A DNA stretch of 64,000 bases from CAYWIT01 sp964458415 (lineage in GTDB: Bacteria; Pseudomonadota; Alphaproteobacteria; Micavibrionales; UBA2020): the NCBI GenBank assembly GCA_964458415.1, contig CAYWIT010000010.1, forward strand, positions 22,576 through 86,575. The letters are read 5' to 3'. Positions 16,794 to 25,303 of the stretch are shown piece after piece (position 1 is the first letter of the stretch; each line of letters starts with the position of its first letter). A program made the position numbers and the translations under genes. Under the pieces are notes generated by a model. It worked only from the letters and a program-made list of their open reading frames with translations, did not search any database and was not told the DNA's origin.

Positions 16794-18008
16794 ATGTCTA
16801 AGAAACCTTCTATTATCTTTGTTGACGACCAAGGCAATATTTTACAGAGCTTCAGACGCTCTTTACGGAGTCTGGAAAACGTATGGGACATCCATTATGC
16901 CTCCGGCGGTACAGAGGCCCTGCGCACCATTAGCAATGTTGGCGTTGATGTCATTGTTTCCGACACGAACATGCCCGGCATGCGCGGCACTGAATTACTA
17001 AGAGAGGTGCAGGCCCAATATCCGGAAGTCATCCGACTGGTGCTATCGGGCGGTTGCCGTAATGACGACGTTTCCCTCCTCTTGCGCACAAGCCATCAGT
17101 TCTTTACCAAACCCTTTAATCTTGACGTTCTTAAAAACACGATTGACCGCCTGTTGGCACTCAGGAATGACGTTAATAACGATGCAATAAAAAAACTGGT
17201 TGCCGGATTATCCAGATTGCCGTGCTCGCCTGATGTCTACAAAAAATTTGAATCCGAGCTTTCCGGCAGCGCCCCTGACCTCGATAAACTTGGCACTTAT
17301 ATTTCCGAGGACCCCGGCCTGTCTGCTAAATTATTGCAGGCGCTCAACTCGACATTCTTCGGCATCAGCAAGTCCAGCATGCATCCCTATAAGGCCGTAC
17401 AAATGATGGGGCCGGGTACAATATCGTATCTTTTTATCGAGGGTGGCCTTTTCCAGCCCATAGAAAAAGCACATAAAAATTATGGCTTTCTTGAGCTCTC
17501 TTATAAACGTAGCCTTTATTGCGCCCACCTTGTTCAGGAAATTGCTATTGCAGAAAATATTCCTGACCATGAATCGGCATACACCTCCGGTTTGCTGAGC
17601 CGGATCGGGGAAATTATTCTGGCACACGAAATGCCTGCGGATTATGCAAAGCTTACCCCCTTGTTCAAGGCCGGTAATCAGAATCAGGTCGAAAAGCAAT
17701 CTTTGGGCACAAACCACGCTTTTGTCGGGGCCTATTTCCTTGGCCTCTGGGGCTTCCCCTCTGCCATCGTTGACGCGATCAGGTATGCACCAACACCAGA
17801 AGCGTCACCGGACACCGCCCTGAACTTGTCAACAATTGTACATGTTGCACAAGCGCTTTCTAGCTCAAGTGATCCTGCTGAACAAAAATCCATGCTTAAT
17901 CTTGCCCACATTGAAAAACTCGGGCTTACTGGCGCGCTCCCAAAATGGACCGAGCTAAATGAAAAAGTAAAGGCAATGGATATTTGGAAAACGTGGAACT
18001 TCTCCTAA
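16794..18008 (+). CDS. Response regulator with receiver and HDOD domains
   Basis: 404-aa two-domain regulator. The receiver domain (about 1-125) has acidic D11 and D12, phospho-acceptor D57 in VSDTNMPGM, Ser85 and Lys106. A linker leads to an HDOD domain (about 140-345) with PDVYKKFESEL, LLQALNSTFFG and YTSGLLSRIGEIIL. The HD pair often seen as GLLHDIG is SR here, so hydrolase activity is unlikely; HDOD domains usually act as signalling or protein-binding modules. ATG at 16794 follows AAAAGGAAAAAT. It diverges from the YfiR-like/TonB pair and is three bases upstream of a ribbon-helix-helix gene. No histidine kinase is encoded nearby. Confidence 0.9.
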   Translation: MSKKPSIIFVDDQGNILQSFRRSLRSLENVWDIHYASGGTEALRTISNVGVDVIVSDTNMPGMRGTELLREVQAQYPEVIRLVLSGGCRNDDVSLLLRTSHQFFTKPFNLDVLKNTIDRLLALRNDVNNDAIKKLVAGLSRLPCSPDVYKKFESELSGSAPDLDKLGTYISEDPGLSAKLLQALNSTFFGISKSSMHPYKAVQMMGPGTISYLFIEGGLFQPIEKAHKNYGFLELSYKRSLYCAHLVQEIAIAENIPDHESAYTSGLLSRIGEIILAHEMPADYAKLTPLFKAGNQNQVEKQSLGTNHAFVGAYFLGLWGFPSAIVDAIRYAPTPEASPDTALNLSTIVHVAQALSSSSDPAEQKSMLNLAHIEKLGLTGALPKWTELNEKVKAMDIWKTWNFS

Positions 18009-18011
18009 AGC

Positions 18012-18239
18012 ATGCCCCAATATGGCTCCATCAAACGCTCAGTCACAATTAATGGTCACCGCACGAGCATAACATTGGAACCTGAATTCTGGGCTGCCCT
18101 TAAAACAATTGCGAATGAAGATAATCAGTCCATCGGCTCCCTGATCGCCCGCATTGACCGTCAACAACATGAAAATCTTTCAAGCGCCGTCAGGGTGTTT
18201 GTGCTGACATATTATCAGACGCGGGCATCTCATCTATAA
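18012..18239 (+). CDS. Ribbon-helix-helix domain protein (PF13467 type)
   Basis: 75-aa protein matching the short alphaproteobacterial ribbon-helix-helix family: KRSVTINGHRTSITLEPEFW forms the beta-strand and first helix, and LIARIDRQQHENLSSAVRVF the second helix. Such proteins are small DNA-binding or protein-interaction factors of unclear target. It begins three bases after the HDOD regulator stop, so the two are co-transcribed. Its last 50 bases overlap the end of the convergent AsmA gene, with both reading frames apparently real. Confidence 0.8.
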   Translation: MPQYGSIKRSVTINGHRTSITLEPEFWAALKTIANEDNQSIGSLIARIDRQQHENLSSAVRVFVLTYYQTRASHL

Positions 18240-20364
18240 AGGGAACAACACCACTTTCTACCGGTAAAATTTCTTCTTCTATCGCATCAGGGGCTGGCGG
18301 ACCAATAAAATCCGGCTTTACGACAACGCTCTGTTCTTCCATGTCAAGACGGTTAAGAATATCCCCAATTGGACTGACGCTCTTGCTTTCTGGCGCTATC
18401 AACGGCTTGGGCGGTGGTGGTGGCGGAAATTTCTTTTCAACCCAGGAATCAAAAGAATCGAGAGCAAGCACGTAGCCAGGCGCGGCGTTCAATCCCCCAG
18501 TCCGCACAAGAGAAATAGCCGGAACATCTTCCGGCTTCTTCAATTTCACCTGCGCTGAAAGATCATATTTCCCGGATCCGAAATCCAGAGCCCCTGAAAC
18601 ATTTGTATCCGACAAATCGTCAACAAGCTGCACATGCTCAAGGACAGCTTTCTCGCCTGAAATACTGATTGATGTCTTTACCTTTTTATATACAGCCCCC
18701 TCTTTATTCTGCATGGCGCCGGTGACAAGCTGCTTAATATCATCAGGTTTCTTTTTTAATTCTGCCATCCCCTTAGCAACATCTGCCGGGCTAAACCCCA
18801 GCACATGCAGCGTATCAGCAGAAAAATCAATACCCCCCTGACAACTCGATTCAAGCAGCCCCTTGCACGATAAGACCATGTCTGCCTGCATATTCTCCGC
18901 CGCAAGCCCTTGCCATGATATTTTTCCTTCCTGCAATTTCAATTTTGTATCGATAACGGGCAATTCATTAGGCAAGAAAATCACGGTGCCTGTGCCGTTT
19001 GCTGACATTTTATCGCCGAAACGGGCCACGATTTCCTGCAAGGAAATTTTCTCCGGAACCACCTCCACTTTTGCAGACAACGTTAATAACGACGGAACCA
19101 ATTTTGTCAGTGGTTTTTCGATCACATTGAATGCGCGCAGAGCTTTCTCCGTATCCGTCATTTTTACTTGCACACCAAGCGATGCAGAAAGCTTTTCTGG
19201 CGCGACCGTCCCCACCAAATCAACAGAACCTGACTCCGGCACAGCAATCTCCGCCGCACGAATATCCCAAACCATAGCATCCGTATTGACATCTAAAGAC
19301 ATTTCAGGAAAATTTATGCCATGCCAATGTATATTGGTTCCCTTGATATTAAAATTCCCTGTAAAAAATTGCGGGACATCAATAAAGCCTCTCCGCTGAT
19401 CAATCGTCAAATTCTTTAGAGAAAGATCGGCCTTCACCACAGGTTTCTTCCCCTGTGCAAGAGTTACCACCAAGTTTCCTGATACGGTGCCCTCTTTTCC
19501 AAACCTTGCCTTCAGACCAGATAATGTCAGCGCCCCGTTCTTCATTTCCATCGTGGCGGCCAGATCAACGATCTCGTTCAAAAAATAAATGTCCTGAAAA
19601 AATGGCGCTGTCAGCAAACTTGACAGTCGTCCATCGGAAATAAATAAGTCGCCCTGCATATCCAGCCCTTTTGCAGGATAGGCAACACCGTTAAAGCTGA
19701 TTTTTGGCAGTCCTTCCATCGGCGTCAATGCGACATGAACTGGAACGGGCGTCACGCTGTCATCGTAACGTCCTGTCCCAATATCCACATTAACTGCACT
19801 ACCGTTGTATTTCATATCGCCTGAAGCTCGATAGGGGCCAAACAATGTGTCTGCTGAAATTTTCAGGTTTAAGCTTTCAACAGCCCATGCCATACCCGTC
19901 GCCATATTTTTATAGCGGAGCGTTGCATCTGAAACCATTAACTGCTCAAGGCTGATCATATCGGCCGCCTGCGCCAACTTACCCTTTTTTTGTGTTGCAA
20001 AAAATGTCGTCCAGGAAGGCTTTCCATCCGCCATTATTTCAAGCGTGACGTCCGGCTTGACCAGATTAAAAGATTCTATTTCAACCCGCCCCTCCAGAAG
20101 AGGCTTGAGCCTGATTTTTGCCTCAAGACGTTCCAGTGTCAAAAAATTTTCAACAGAAACATTTTCCAGCAATATTTGCGGATTGGGAAGTATCCTGAGC
20201 CCGACATTTCCAGCCACATTAATCCTGGCCGAAATATGCGGCTGTACCCGGGAAATAATTGCATCCTTGTAACTATTCCAATTCACGAATCCCGGCGCAA
20301 CCAGCGCTACAGCCAATAAAAACAGCCCCGCAAAAAAAAGGAAAGAAACAAATTTCTTCATCAT
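18190..20364 (-). CDS. AsmA family envelope protein
   Basis: 724-aa inner-membrane-anchored AsmA-like protein. It has one N-terminal membrane anchor (FVSFLFFAGLFLLAVALVAP), the AsmA start pattern with NWNSYKDAIISRVQ, GNVGLRILPNPQILLENVSV, and a long beta-rich periplasmic region. The family is linked to phospholipid movement and outer-membrane homeostasis. The C-terminus has a proline run (FPPPPPPKP) and acidic segments. It overlaps lpxB by four bases (ATGA), as the last gene of the envelope operon, and ends in a 50-base convergent overlap with the ribbon-helix-helix gene. Confidence 0.85.
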   Translation of the reverse strand: MMKKFVSFLFFAGLFLLAVALVAPGFVNWNSYKDAIISRVQPHISARINVAGNVGLRILPNPQILLENVSVENFLTLERLEAKIRLKPLLEGRVEIESFNLVKPDVTLEIMADGKPSWTTFFATQKKGKLAQAADMISLEQLMVSDATLRYKNMATGMAWAVESLNLKISADTLFGPYRASGDMKYNGSAVNVDIGTGRYDDSVTPVPVHVALTPMEGLPKISFNGVAYPAKGLDMQGDLFISDGRLSSLLTAPFFQDIYFLNEIVDLAATMEMKNGALTLSGLKARFGKEGTVSGNLVVTLAQGKKPVVKADLSLKNLTIDQRRGFIDVPQFFTGNFNIKGTNIHWHGINFPEMSLDVNTDAMVWDIRAAEIAVPESGSVDLVGTVAPEKLSASLGVQVKMTDTEKALRAFNVIEKPLTKLVPSLLTLSAKVEVVPEKISLQEIVARFGDKMSANGTGTVIFLPNELPVIDTKLKLQEGKISWQGLAAENMQADMVLSCKGLLESSCQGGIDFSADTLHVLGFSPADVAKGMAELKKKPDDIKQLVTGAMQNKEGAVYKKVKTSISISGEKAVLEHVQLVDDLSDTNVSGALDFGSGKYDLSAQVKLKKPEDVPAISLVRTGGLNAAPGYVLALDSFDSWVEKKFPPPPPPKPLIAPESKSVSPIGDILNRLDMEEQSVVVKPDFIGPPAPDAIEEEILPVESGVVPFIDEMPASDNMSAQTP

Positions 20365-21548
20365 GACGGCGGTTGTCCAGACTTTCCTGCAATGACGGCA
20401 AGAACCGCACGGGCAGCCCGCTGCCCCGGCGTTTCCGGATCTCCAAGGCCGAGCATAATCAGAGCCTCACGAAAATCCCGCAACTGGGCGGCGCGTGCAT
20501 CCTTATCATCCATAAGTTTAAGGAGTTCGCGTGACATCGGACCCGGTTCACAGTCTTCCAGTAACAGCTCTGGCACAACTGGCCGCTTCAGCAGAATATT
20601 GATCAGGTTAACATACGGCGTATGAACAAGATATCGCGCCAGCCATGCCGATATCGGACTCAATTTATACGCAATAATATGCGGCGTGTCGCATAGCGCC
20701 AGCTCAAGAGATACCGTCCCCGATGCCGCGATCGCAACGCGGCTGGCCGCAAAAGCATTAAACTTTTCCTGCTCTCCAAAAACGAGTACAGGATTGATTC
20801 CCTTGCCTTCAAAAAACTTTTCAATGGGATCTTTCAGGTGCGGCAAAGTCGGAATAACAATAACTGCGTTATACCTGTCTTGCAGCACTATATCTGCCGT
20901 CTCCTGAAATTTGTCAAGAAGCCGGGACAGCTCGCTCATTCGACTCCCCGGCAGCATGCACAAAACAGGCTGGTCGGACGTCAGCCTGTGTTGGCGGCGG
21001 AATGCATCCCCATCCCCGCGATTATGCAGTTTTTCAATGACAGGATGTCCGACAAACGTTGCATCCAGTCCGTATTTCTCGAAATACGGAGGTTCAAAAG
21101 GCAACAAGGTGAGAATATGATCCAGAAAAGCCGCCACCTTCTTCGCACGTCCAGGGCGCCAGGCCCAGACGCTGGGGGCAACATAGTGCACACAAGGGAT
21201 GGATTTTGTCTTCGCCTTAACCTTTTTAATCACACGAAAGCAAAAATCGGGGGAATCGATTGTAATAACGACATCGGGCGTTGTCCGGATAATTTCCCGC
21301 GCCGTTTGACGTATGCGCCGCAGGATGCCAAACAATTTCGGCAAAACCTCGGCAGCCCCCATGACAGAAAGCTCCTCCATCGGAAAGAGGCTTTGCAAAC
21401 CTTCCGCGGTCATTTGCGCGCCACCCACCCCGGTGAAGGTGATGTTTGGGGATACGCTTTTCAAGGCACGCATCAAACTTGCCCCAAGCAAATCGCCAGA
21501 AGCCTCTCCAGCTACCAAAAAAACATTAAGTCTATGCTCTTCCGTCAT
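20361..21548 (-). CDS. lpxB: Lipid-A-disaccharide synthase
   Basis: 395-aa GT19 glycosyltransferase that joins 2,3-diacylglucosamine-1-phosphate and UDP-2,3-diacylglucosamine into the lipid A disaccharide at the inner membrane. Characteristic segments: VAGEASGDLLGASLM, FTGVGGAQM, PMEELSVMG, YVAPSVWAWRPGRAKK and FVGHPVIE near the middle; the nucleotide-binding C-terminal half has ASGTVSLELAL. Length is normal. It overlaps lpxI by four bases and the AsmA gene by four bases. Confidence 0.96.
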   Translation of the reverse strand: MTEEHRLNVFLVAGEASGDLLGASLMRALKSVSPNITFTGVGGAQMTAEGLQSLFPMEELSVMGAAEVLPKLFGILRRIRQTAREIIRTTPDVVITIDSPDFCFRVIKKVKAKTKSIPCVHYVAPSVWAWRPGRAKKVAAFLDHILTLLPFEPPYFEKYGLDATFVGHPVIEKLHNRGDGDAFRRQHRLTSDQPVLCMLPGSRMSELSRLLDKFQETADIVLQDRYNAVIVIPTLPHLKDPIEKFFEGKGINPVLVFGEQEKFNAFAASRVAIAASGTVSLELALCDTPHIIAYKLSPISAWLARYLVHTPYVNLINILLKRPVVPELLLEDCEPGPMSRELLKLMDDKDARAAQLRDFREALIMLGLGDPETPGQRAARAVLAVIAGKSGQPPS

Positions 21549-22360
21549 GGCGCCGTATATCCCTTTACAAAAATCCCCAGCTTGTCGGCTGCCGCAATAA
21601 CCGCTTCACGCTCGAGAATCAACGATGCTCCGGCTTCTACCGCAATGCCGGAGAGGCCCGCCTCGAAAGCCCTGCGCACCGTCTGCATCCCGATGGTCGG
21701 CATATCCAACCGTGTATCCTGCTGCGGCTTGCAAGCCTTGACGAGGACACCGCCGACACCTTTGCGCCGCAGCCCCCGGCAGCGTTCCAGCAAGGCATCC
21801 GTCCCTTCGACCGCCTCAACACCCAGCACAATCCCTTGCTGGACGACAACGGCCTGACCAATATCCAGCACTCCCAAAGTTTTTGCTGCATGGACGCCCT
21901 GTATAATATCCTGCTCCTGCTCCTCCGTCGGAACCACGTGCCCCAGCACGCCTGCGGGAGATATAATGTCCGGCTCTACCTGATGAGCACCGATAACTTT
22001 AAAGCCCTCTTTTTCAAACTCTTCCGCAATAGCCCGCAACAATGCATCATCGCCAAAGGCGGCGCGTCCCAAACGGGCAAAAACCTGTATTGTGCGCCAA
22101 TCCGGCCTTAATTCTGCCAGCGTTGGCCGGCGTATGGCTCCTGCCATGACCAGCGTATCCACATTGTTTTTTTTCAGGATATTTATTGCTGTATTTGTCT
22201 CACCCAGCCTTGTCCATGCATGCGGCGTATTCTGCAGGAAAATTTCATCCGTCTGCCCCCTCAGGGCAAGAACAAAAAACTCACGCTTTTCGCGCTGACA
22301 GGCCTCTATCAGCTTTTTGGGCAGCCCGCCGGAACCGGCTATAATTCCCAAGCACGACAT
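21545..22360 (-). CDS. lpxI: UDP-2,3-diacylglucosamine pyrophosphatase LpxI
   Basis: 271-aa enzyme that hydrolyses UDP-2,3-diacylglucosamine to lipid X and UMP, replacing LpxH in alphaproteobacteria. Visible features: IIAGSGGLPKKLIEACQ at the start, MAGAIRRPTLAELRPDW, the DDALLRAI segment, and VEGTDALLERC and MPTIGMQTV in the C-terminal domain, all typical of the family. It lies between lpxA (three-base gap) and lpxB (four-base overlap), which fits its pathway position exactly. Confidence 0.94.
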   Translation of the reverse strand: MSCLGIIAGSGGLPKKLIEACQREKREFFVLALRGQTDEIFLQNTPHAWTRLGETNTAINILKKNNVDTLVMAGAIRRPTLAELRPDWRTIQVFARLGRAAFGDDALLRAIAEEFEKEGFKVIGAHQVEPDIISPAGVLGHVVPTEEQEQDIIQGVHAAKTLGVLDIGQAVVVQQGIVLGVEAVEGTDALLERCRGLRRKGVGGVLVKACKPQQDTRLDMPTIGMQTVRRAFEAGLSGIAVEAGASLILEREAVIAAADKLGIFVKGYTAP

Positions 22361-22363
22361 ACA

Positions 22364-23167
22364 TCAACCACCTGTTCCCATACGAGGCTGCAGAACGGAC
22401 CTCCCTTCACGCGCGCGCATAAATTCTATCATGCGCATGACCGCCGGTTCACCGCTGTAATCTTTTGCCGCCTTTTCGATACGTTCCGACAATGTCCCTG
22501 TCGTATCAAAAATCTGACGGAAAGCCTTCATCAGGGACTGCACTTGCTCCTTGGTAAAGCCGCGCCGTTCCAGACCGATATAATTAAGACCGGCAAGAGC
22601 GGCCCTCTCGCCTTTGACCAAACCATAAGGAATAACGTCCTGATCAACGGCAGACATGCCCCCGATCATCGCGAACGGGCCAATACGCACAAACTGGTGC
22701 ACAGCAGATAACCCGCCGATAATGACAAAATCATCGACTTCCACATGTCCCGCCAATGTCGCATTATTGGCAAGAATAACATTGTTCCCCACAATACAAT
22801 CATGCGCGACATGCGACGCCATCATAAACAGGCAATCATTTCCAACGACAGTTTTCATCTTGTCGCCTTCTGTGCCGGGATTCATTGTCACATGTTCGCG
22901 AATTTTGTTACGTGCGCCAATGACAAGCTCTGATTTTTCTCCCTTAAACTTTAAATCCTGCGGCGCATGACCAAGCGATGCAAACGGCCAAATGATCGTC
23001 TCATCGCCAATCGTCGTATAACCGTCAATCACAACGTGAGATTTTAGCTCTACCCGTGCCCCAAGAACGACATTCGGCCCGATCACGCAGTAAGGGCCGA
23101 TCTTGACATCTTCACCGAACTGCGCGCCCTGCTCTATAACTGCCGTGGGATGTATCTGTGCCGTCAT
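22364..23167 (-). CDS. lpxA: UDP-N-acetylglucosamine acyltransferase
   Basis: 267-aa left-handed beta-helix acyltransferase that starts lipid A synthesis by 3-O-acylating UDP-GlcNAc from acyl-ACP. Hexapeptide repeats run through the first two thirds; the catalytic His is H122 in SHVAHDC, equivalent to E. coli H125. The C-terminal helical part has GLVKGERAALAGLNYIGLER. The start overlaps fabZ by four bases. Confidence 0.97.
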   Translation of the reverse strand: MTAQIHPTAVIEQGAQFGEDVKIGPYCVIGPNVVLGARVELKSHVVIDGYTTIGDETIIWPFASLGHAPQDLKFKGEKSELVIGARNKIREHVTMNPGTEGDKMKTVVGNDCLFMMASHVAHDCIVGNNVILANNATLAGHVEVDDFVIIGGLSAVHQFVRIGPFAMIGGMSAVDQDVIPYGLVKGERAALAGLNYIGLERRGFTKEQVQSLMKAFRQIFDTTGTLSERIEKAAKDYSGEPAVMRMIEFMRAREGRSVLQPRMGTGG

Positions 23168-23616
23168 TTTACACCGTCCACGATCATCGCCGTCACCACG
23201 GCCTCAGCGCAAAGCTCGCCATTCACCTTTGCTTCCCCCTGAAAACGCCAGACGTTGCGCCTGTTCTGCTGTCGCGTGACATGAATATGCAGGGTATCTC
23301 CCGGCGTAACCGGCTTCCGAAACTTCGCATTATCGATCGCCATAAAATAAACCAGCTTGCCTTCAAGTTCCTTGCCGCCCGAATACACAACCAGCGCAGC
23401 CGCCGTCTGTGCCATAGCCTCGATAATCAGAACGCCCGGCATGACCGGAGCCCCCGGGAAGTGCCCATTAAAAAAATTTTCGTTGATCGTCACATTTTTC
23501 AAGCCCACAGCGCTTTCATTCGGTTCAATCTGGATAATACGATCGATCAGAAGAATGGGGTAGCGATGCGGGATCATCTCCATAATACGCTTTGTATCAA
23601 TGACTGGCGAACTCAT
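23164..23616 (-). CDS. fabZ: 3-hydroxyacyl-ACP dehydratase FabZ
   Basis: 150-aa hot-dog fold dehydratase of type II fatty acid synthesis, which competes with LpxA and LpxD for 3-hydroxyacyl-ACP. Catalytic residues are H52 in NGHFPGAPVMPG and E66 in IIEAMAQTA; the N-terminal MIPHRYPILLID is typical. It sits between lpxD and lpxA with four-base overlaps on both sides, the usual arrangement. Confidence 0.97.
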   Translation of the reverse strand: MSSPVIDTKRIMEMIPHRYPILLIDRIIQIEPNESAVGLKNVTINENFFNGHFPGAPVMPGVLIIEAMAQTAAALVVYSGGKELEGKLVYFMAIDNAKFRKPVTPGDTLHIHVTRQQNRRNVWRFQGEAKVNGELCAEAVVTAMIVDGVK

Positions 23617-24644
23617 TCCCTATCGTCTCCCTTTTTAGCTGATATCTTTTTCAAGGTTGCCGTCATGCGCATATACTGACGAGACGGCATGGCCGGCGTT
23701 CCCACCACCTCGCTGCGTGCCGGAACATCGCGCATCACCCCCGCCTGTGCCGCAATCCTTGCGCCAGCACCGATTTTCAAATGACCTGCAAAACCTGATT
23801 GTCCACCCGCCATGACATAGTCACCAAACTCTGTACTCCCGGAAATGCCGGTTTGCGCGACAATCACACAATATTTTCCAATTTTAACATTATGGCCAAT
23901 CTGTACGAGATTATCAATGCGGCTTCCTTGGCCAATAACCGTGTCAGGTCCCGCCCCGCGATCAATCGTCGTATTCGCGCCAATCTCCACATCATCACCG
24001 ATCAAAACACGTCCCAACTGAGGCACGGCGACATAACCCGCCGGATCAATGGCAAAACCGAAACCGGGACGGCCAATACGTGCACCAGGATGGATTTTAA
24101 CATTTTTTCCGATCAAAGCATGGGTGATATAAGACTGCGGGCCAATATCACAATATTGCCCAATCTCAACACCGTCACAAATCACGGCATAGGCCCCTAT
24201 CCTGCAGCGATCGCCAATTTTTGCATTTTTTCCAATTATTGCGCCATCCGCGATAAAACAGCCCGCCCCGATAATGGCCGATGCATCGACAACAGCAGAT
24301 GGCGCCCTGTATTCATCCGGCGCTGCCTGCGGATAAAAAGCCTGTGCAGCCAAGGCATAGGCCTTGTATGGATTTGCATGCATCAGGCAAACCGTTCCGG
24401 CAGGGGCTTGGTCTGCCAGCTCAGGTCGGACAAAACAGGCACCGGCCCGCGTCTGACGAAAGCTTTCAACATACTTCCGGTTATCCAAAAAACTCAGCTG
24501 ATTTTTATCCGCCTCCTGCAGAGCCGCAACATCCGTCATAATTTTATCCGCGCTGCCTGCATCAGACAGAACAGCTCCTGTCTTTTCAACAAGCTGCGCC
24601 AGAGTAAACGGCCCTGCGACAGAAAAAAAACGACTATCCGCCAT
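23613..24644 (-). CDS. lpxD: UDP-3-O-acylglucosamine N-acyltransferase
   Basis: 343-aa trimeric beta-helix enzyme adding the N-linked 3-hydroxyacyl chain in lipid A synthesis. The N-terminal uridine-binding domain (about 1-100) has LQEADKNQLSFLDNRKY. Hexapeptide repeats follow. The catalytic His is H251 in NLVQIGHNVKIG. The C-terminal tail YMRMTATLKKISAKKG is short and basic. It lies 36 bases after the Skp-like gene. Confidence 0.96.
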   Translation of the reverse strand: MADSRFFSVAGPFTLAQLVEKTGAVLSDAGSADKIMTDVAALQEADKNQLSFLDNRKYVESFRQTRAGACFVRPELADQAPAGTVCLMHANPYKAYALAAQAFYPQAAPDEYRAPSAVVDASAIIGAGCFIADGAIIGKNAKIGDRCRIGAYAVICDGVEIGQYCDIGPQSYITHALIGKNVKIHPGARIGRPGFGFAIDPAGYVAVPQLGRVLIGDDVEIGANTTIDRGAGPDTVIGQGSRIDNLVQIGHNVKIGKYCVIVAQTGISGSTEFGDYVMAGGQSGFAGHLKIGAGARIAAQAGVMRDVPARSEVVGTPAMPSRQYMRMTATLKKISAKKGDDRE

Positions 24645-24680
24645 GTTCCTATCCGTTCCCCTTATGAGAGAACCGAAATT

Positions 24681-25268
24681 CTACTTTCCCGTTTTACCCG
24701 ACTTCGGCGTCCACTCGACCGGTATCTTTTTGACGCTTTTATTCATGCGGGTAATAACCTCTTCGGTAATGCTCATAGACTGGACGGCAAGAACAACGGC
24801 ATCTTCCGTCAACACAACCGCCAGACCTTTTTCCTTGGCAACATCCGCAATAACCTGCGTTGCCCTGTCCCGCAGTTTATTCATGCTTTCGCCGTAAACC
24901 AGATCAAGCGTTCTTTTCTTTTCCTGTACCATCTTCTGGGCGCTCACGAGCTTTTCTTCAAAGCCCTTACGTTTTTTATCAAAGTCTTCCTTGGAAAGGC
25001 TGTCTTTTTGCTTCAGGATTTCCTGCTCAGCCGTGCGCAATACCGACTCTTCTTTTTCAATCTGTGTCTGATATTCCTTTCGCTTACCTTCAAGCTCGGT
25101 AAATATCCCTTTTGCAGCATCCGTTGCCTGCATAATCTTGTTCATGTCAATGACCCCGATAGGAAAGGCCGCCTGCGCCTTGGCAGCTTCTTCTGCCGCC
25201 TGTGCCCCCCCTGTATAAAGAACAGCTATTACAGCCAATGTCGCCATTATCATCCGATTGCTTTTCAT
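24681..25268 (-). CDS. skp: OmpH/Skp-like periplasmic chaperone
   Basis: 195-aa protein with an N-terminal signal peptide (MATLAVIAVLYTGGAQAA) and a long coiled coil (about residues 55-125; EGKRKEYQTQIEKEESVL through KMVQEKKRTLDL), the shape of Skp/OmpH, which shields unfolded outer-membrane proteins on the way to BamA. It is located directly after bamA (35-base gap) and before lpxD, the conserved order. The C-terminus ends with a Lys-rich tail (WTPKSGKTGK). Confidence 0.88.
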   Translation of the reverse strand: MKSNRMIMATLAVIAVLYTGGAQAAEEAAKAQAAFPIGVIDMNKIMQATDAAKGIFTELEGKRKEYQTQIEKEESVLRTAEQEILKQKDSLSKEDFDKKRKGFEEKLVSAQKMVQEKKRTLDLVYGESMNKLRDRATQVIADVAKEKGLAVVLTEDAVVLAVQSMSITEEVITRMNKSVKKIPVEWTPKSGKTGK

Positions 25269-25303
25269 TTTTTCCTCGTTGTTTCTTGTTTTACATCAGG
25301 GGG

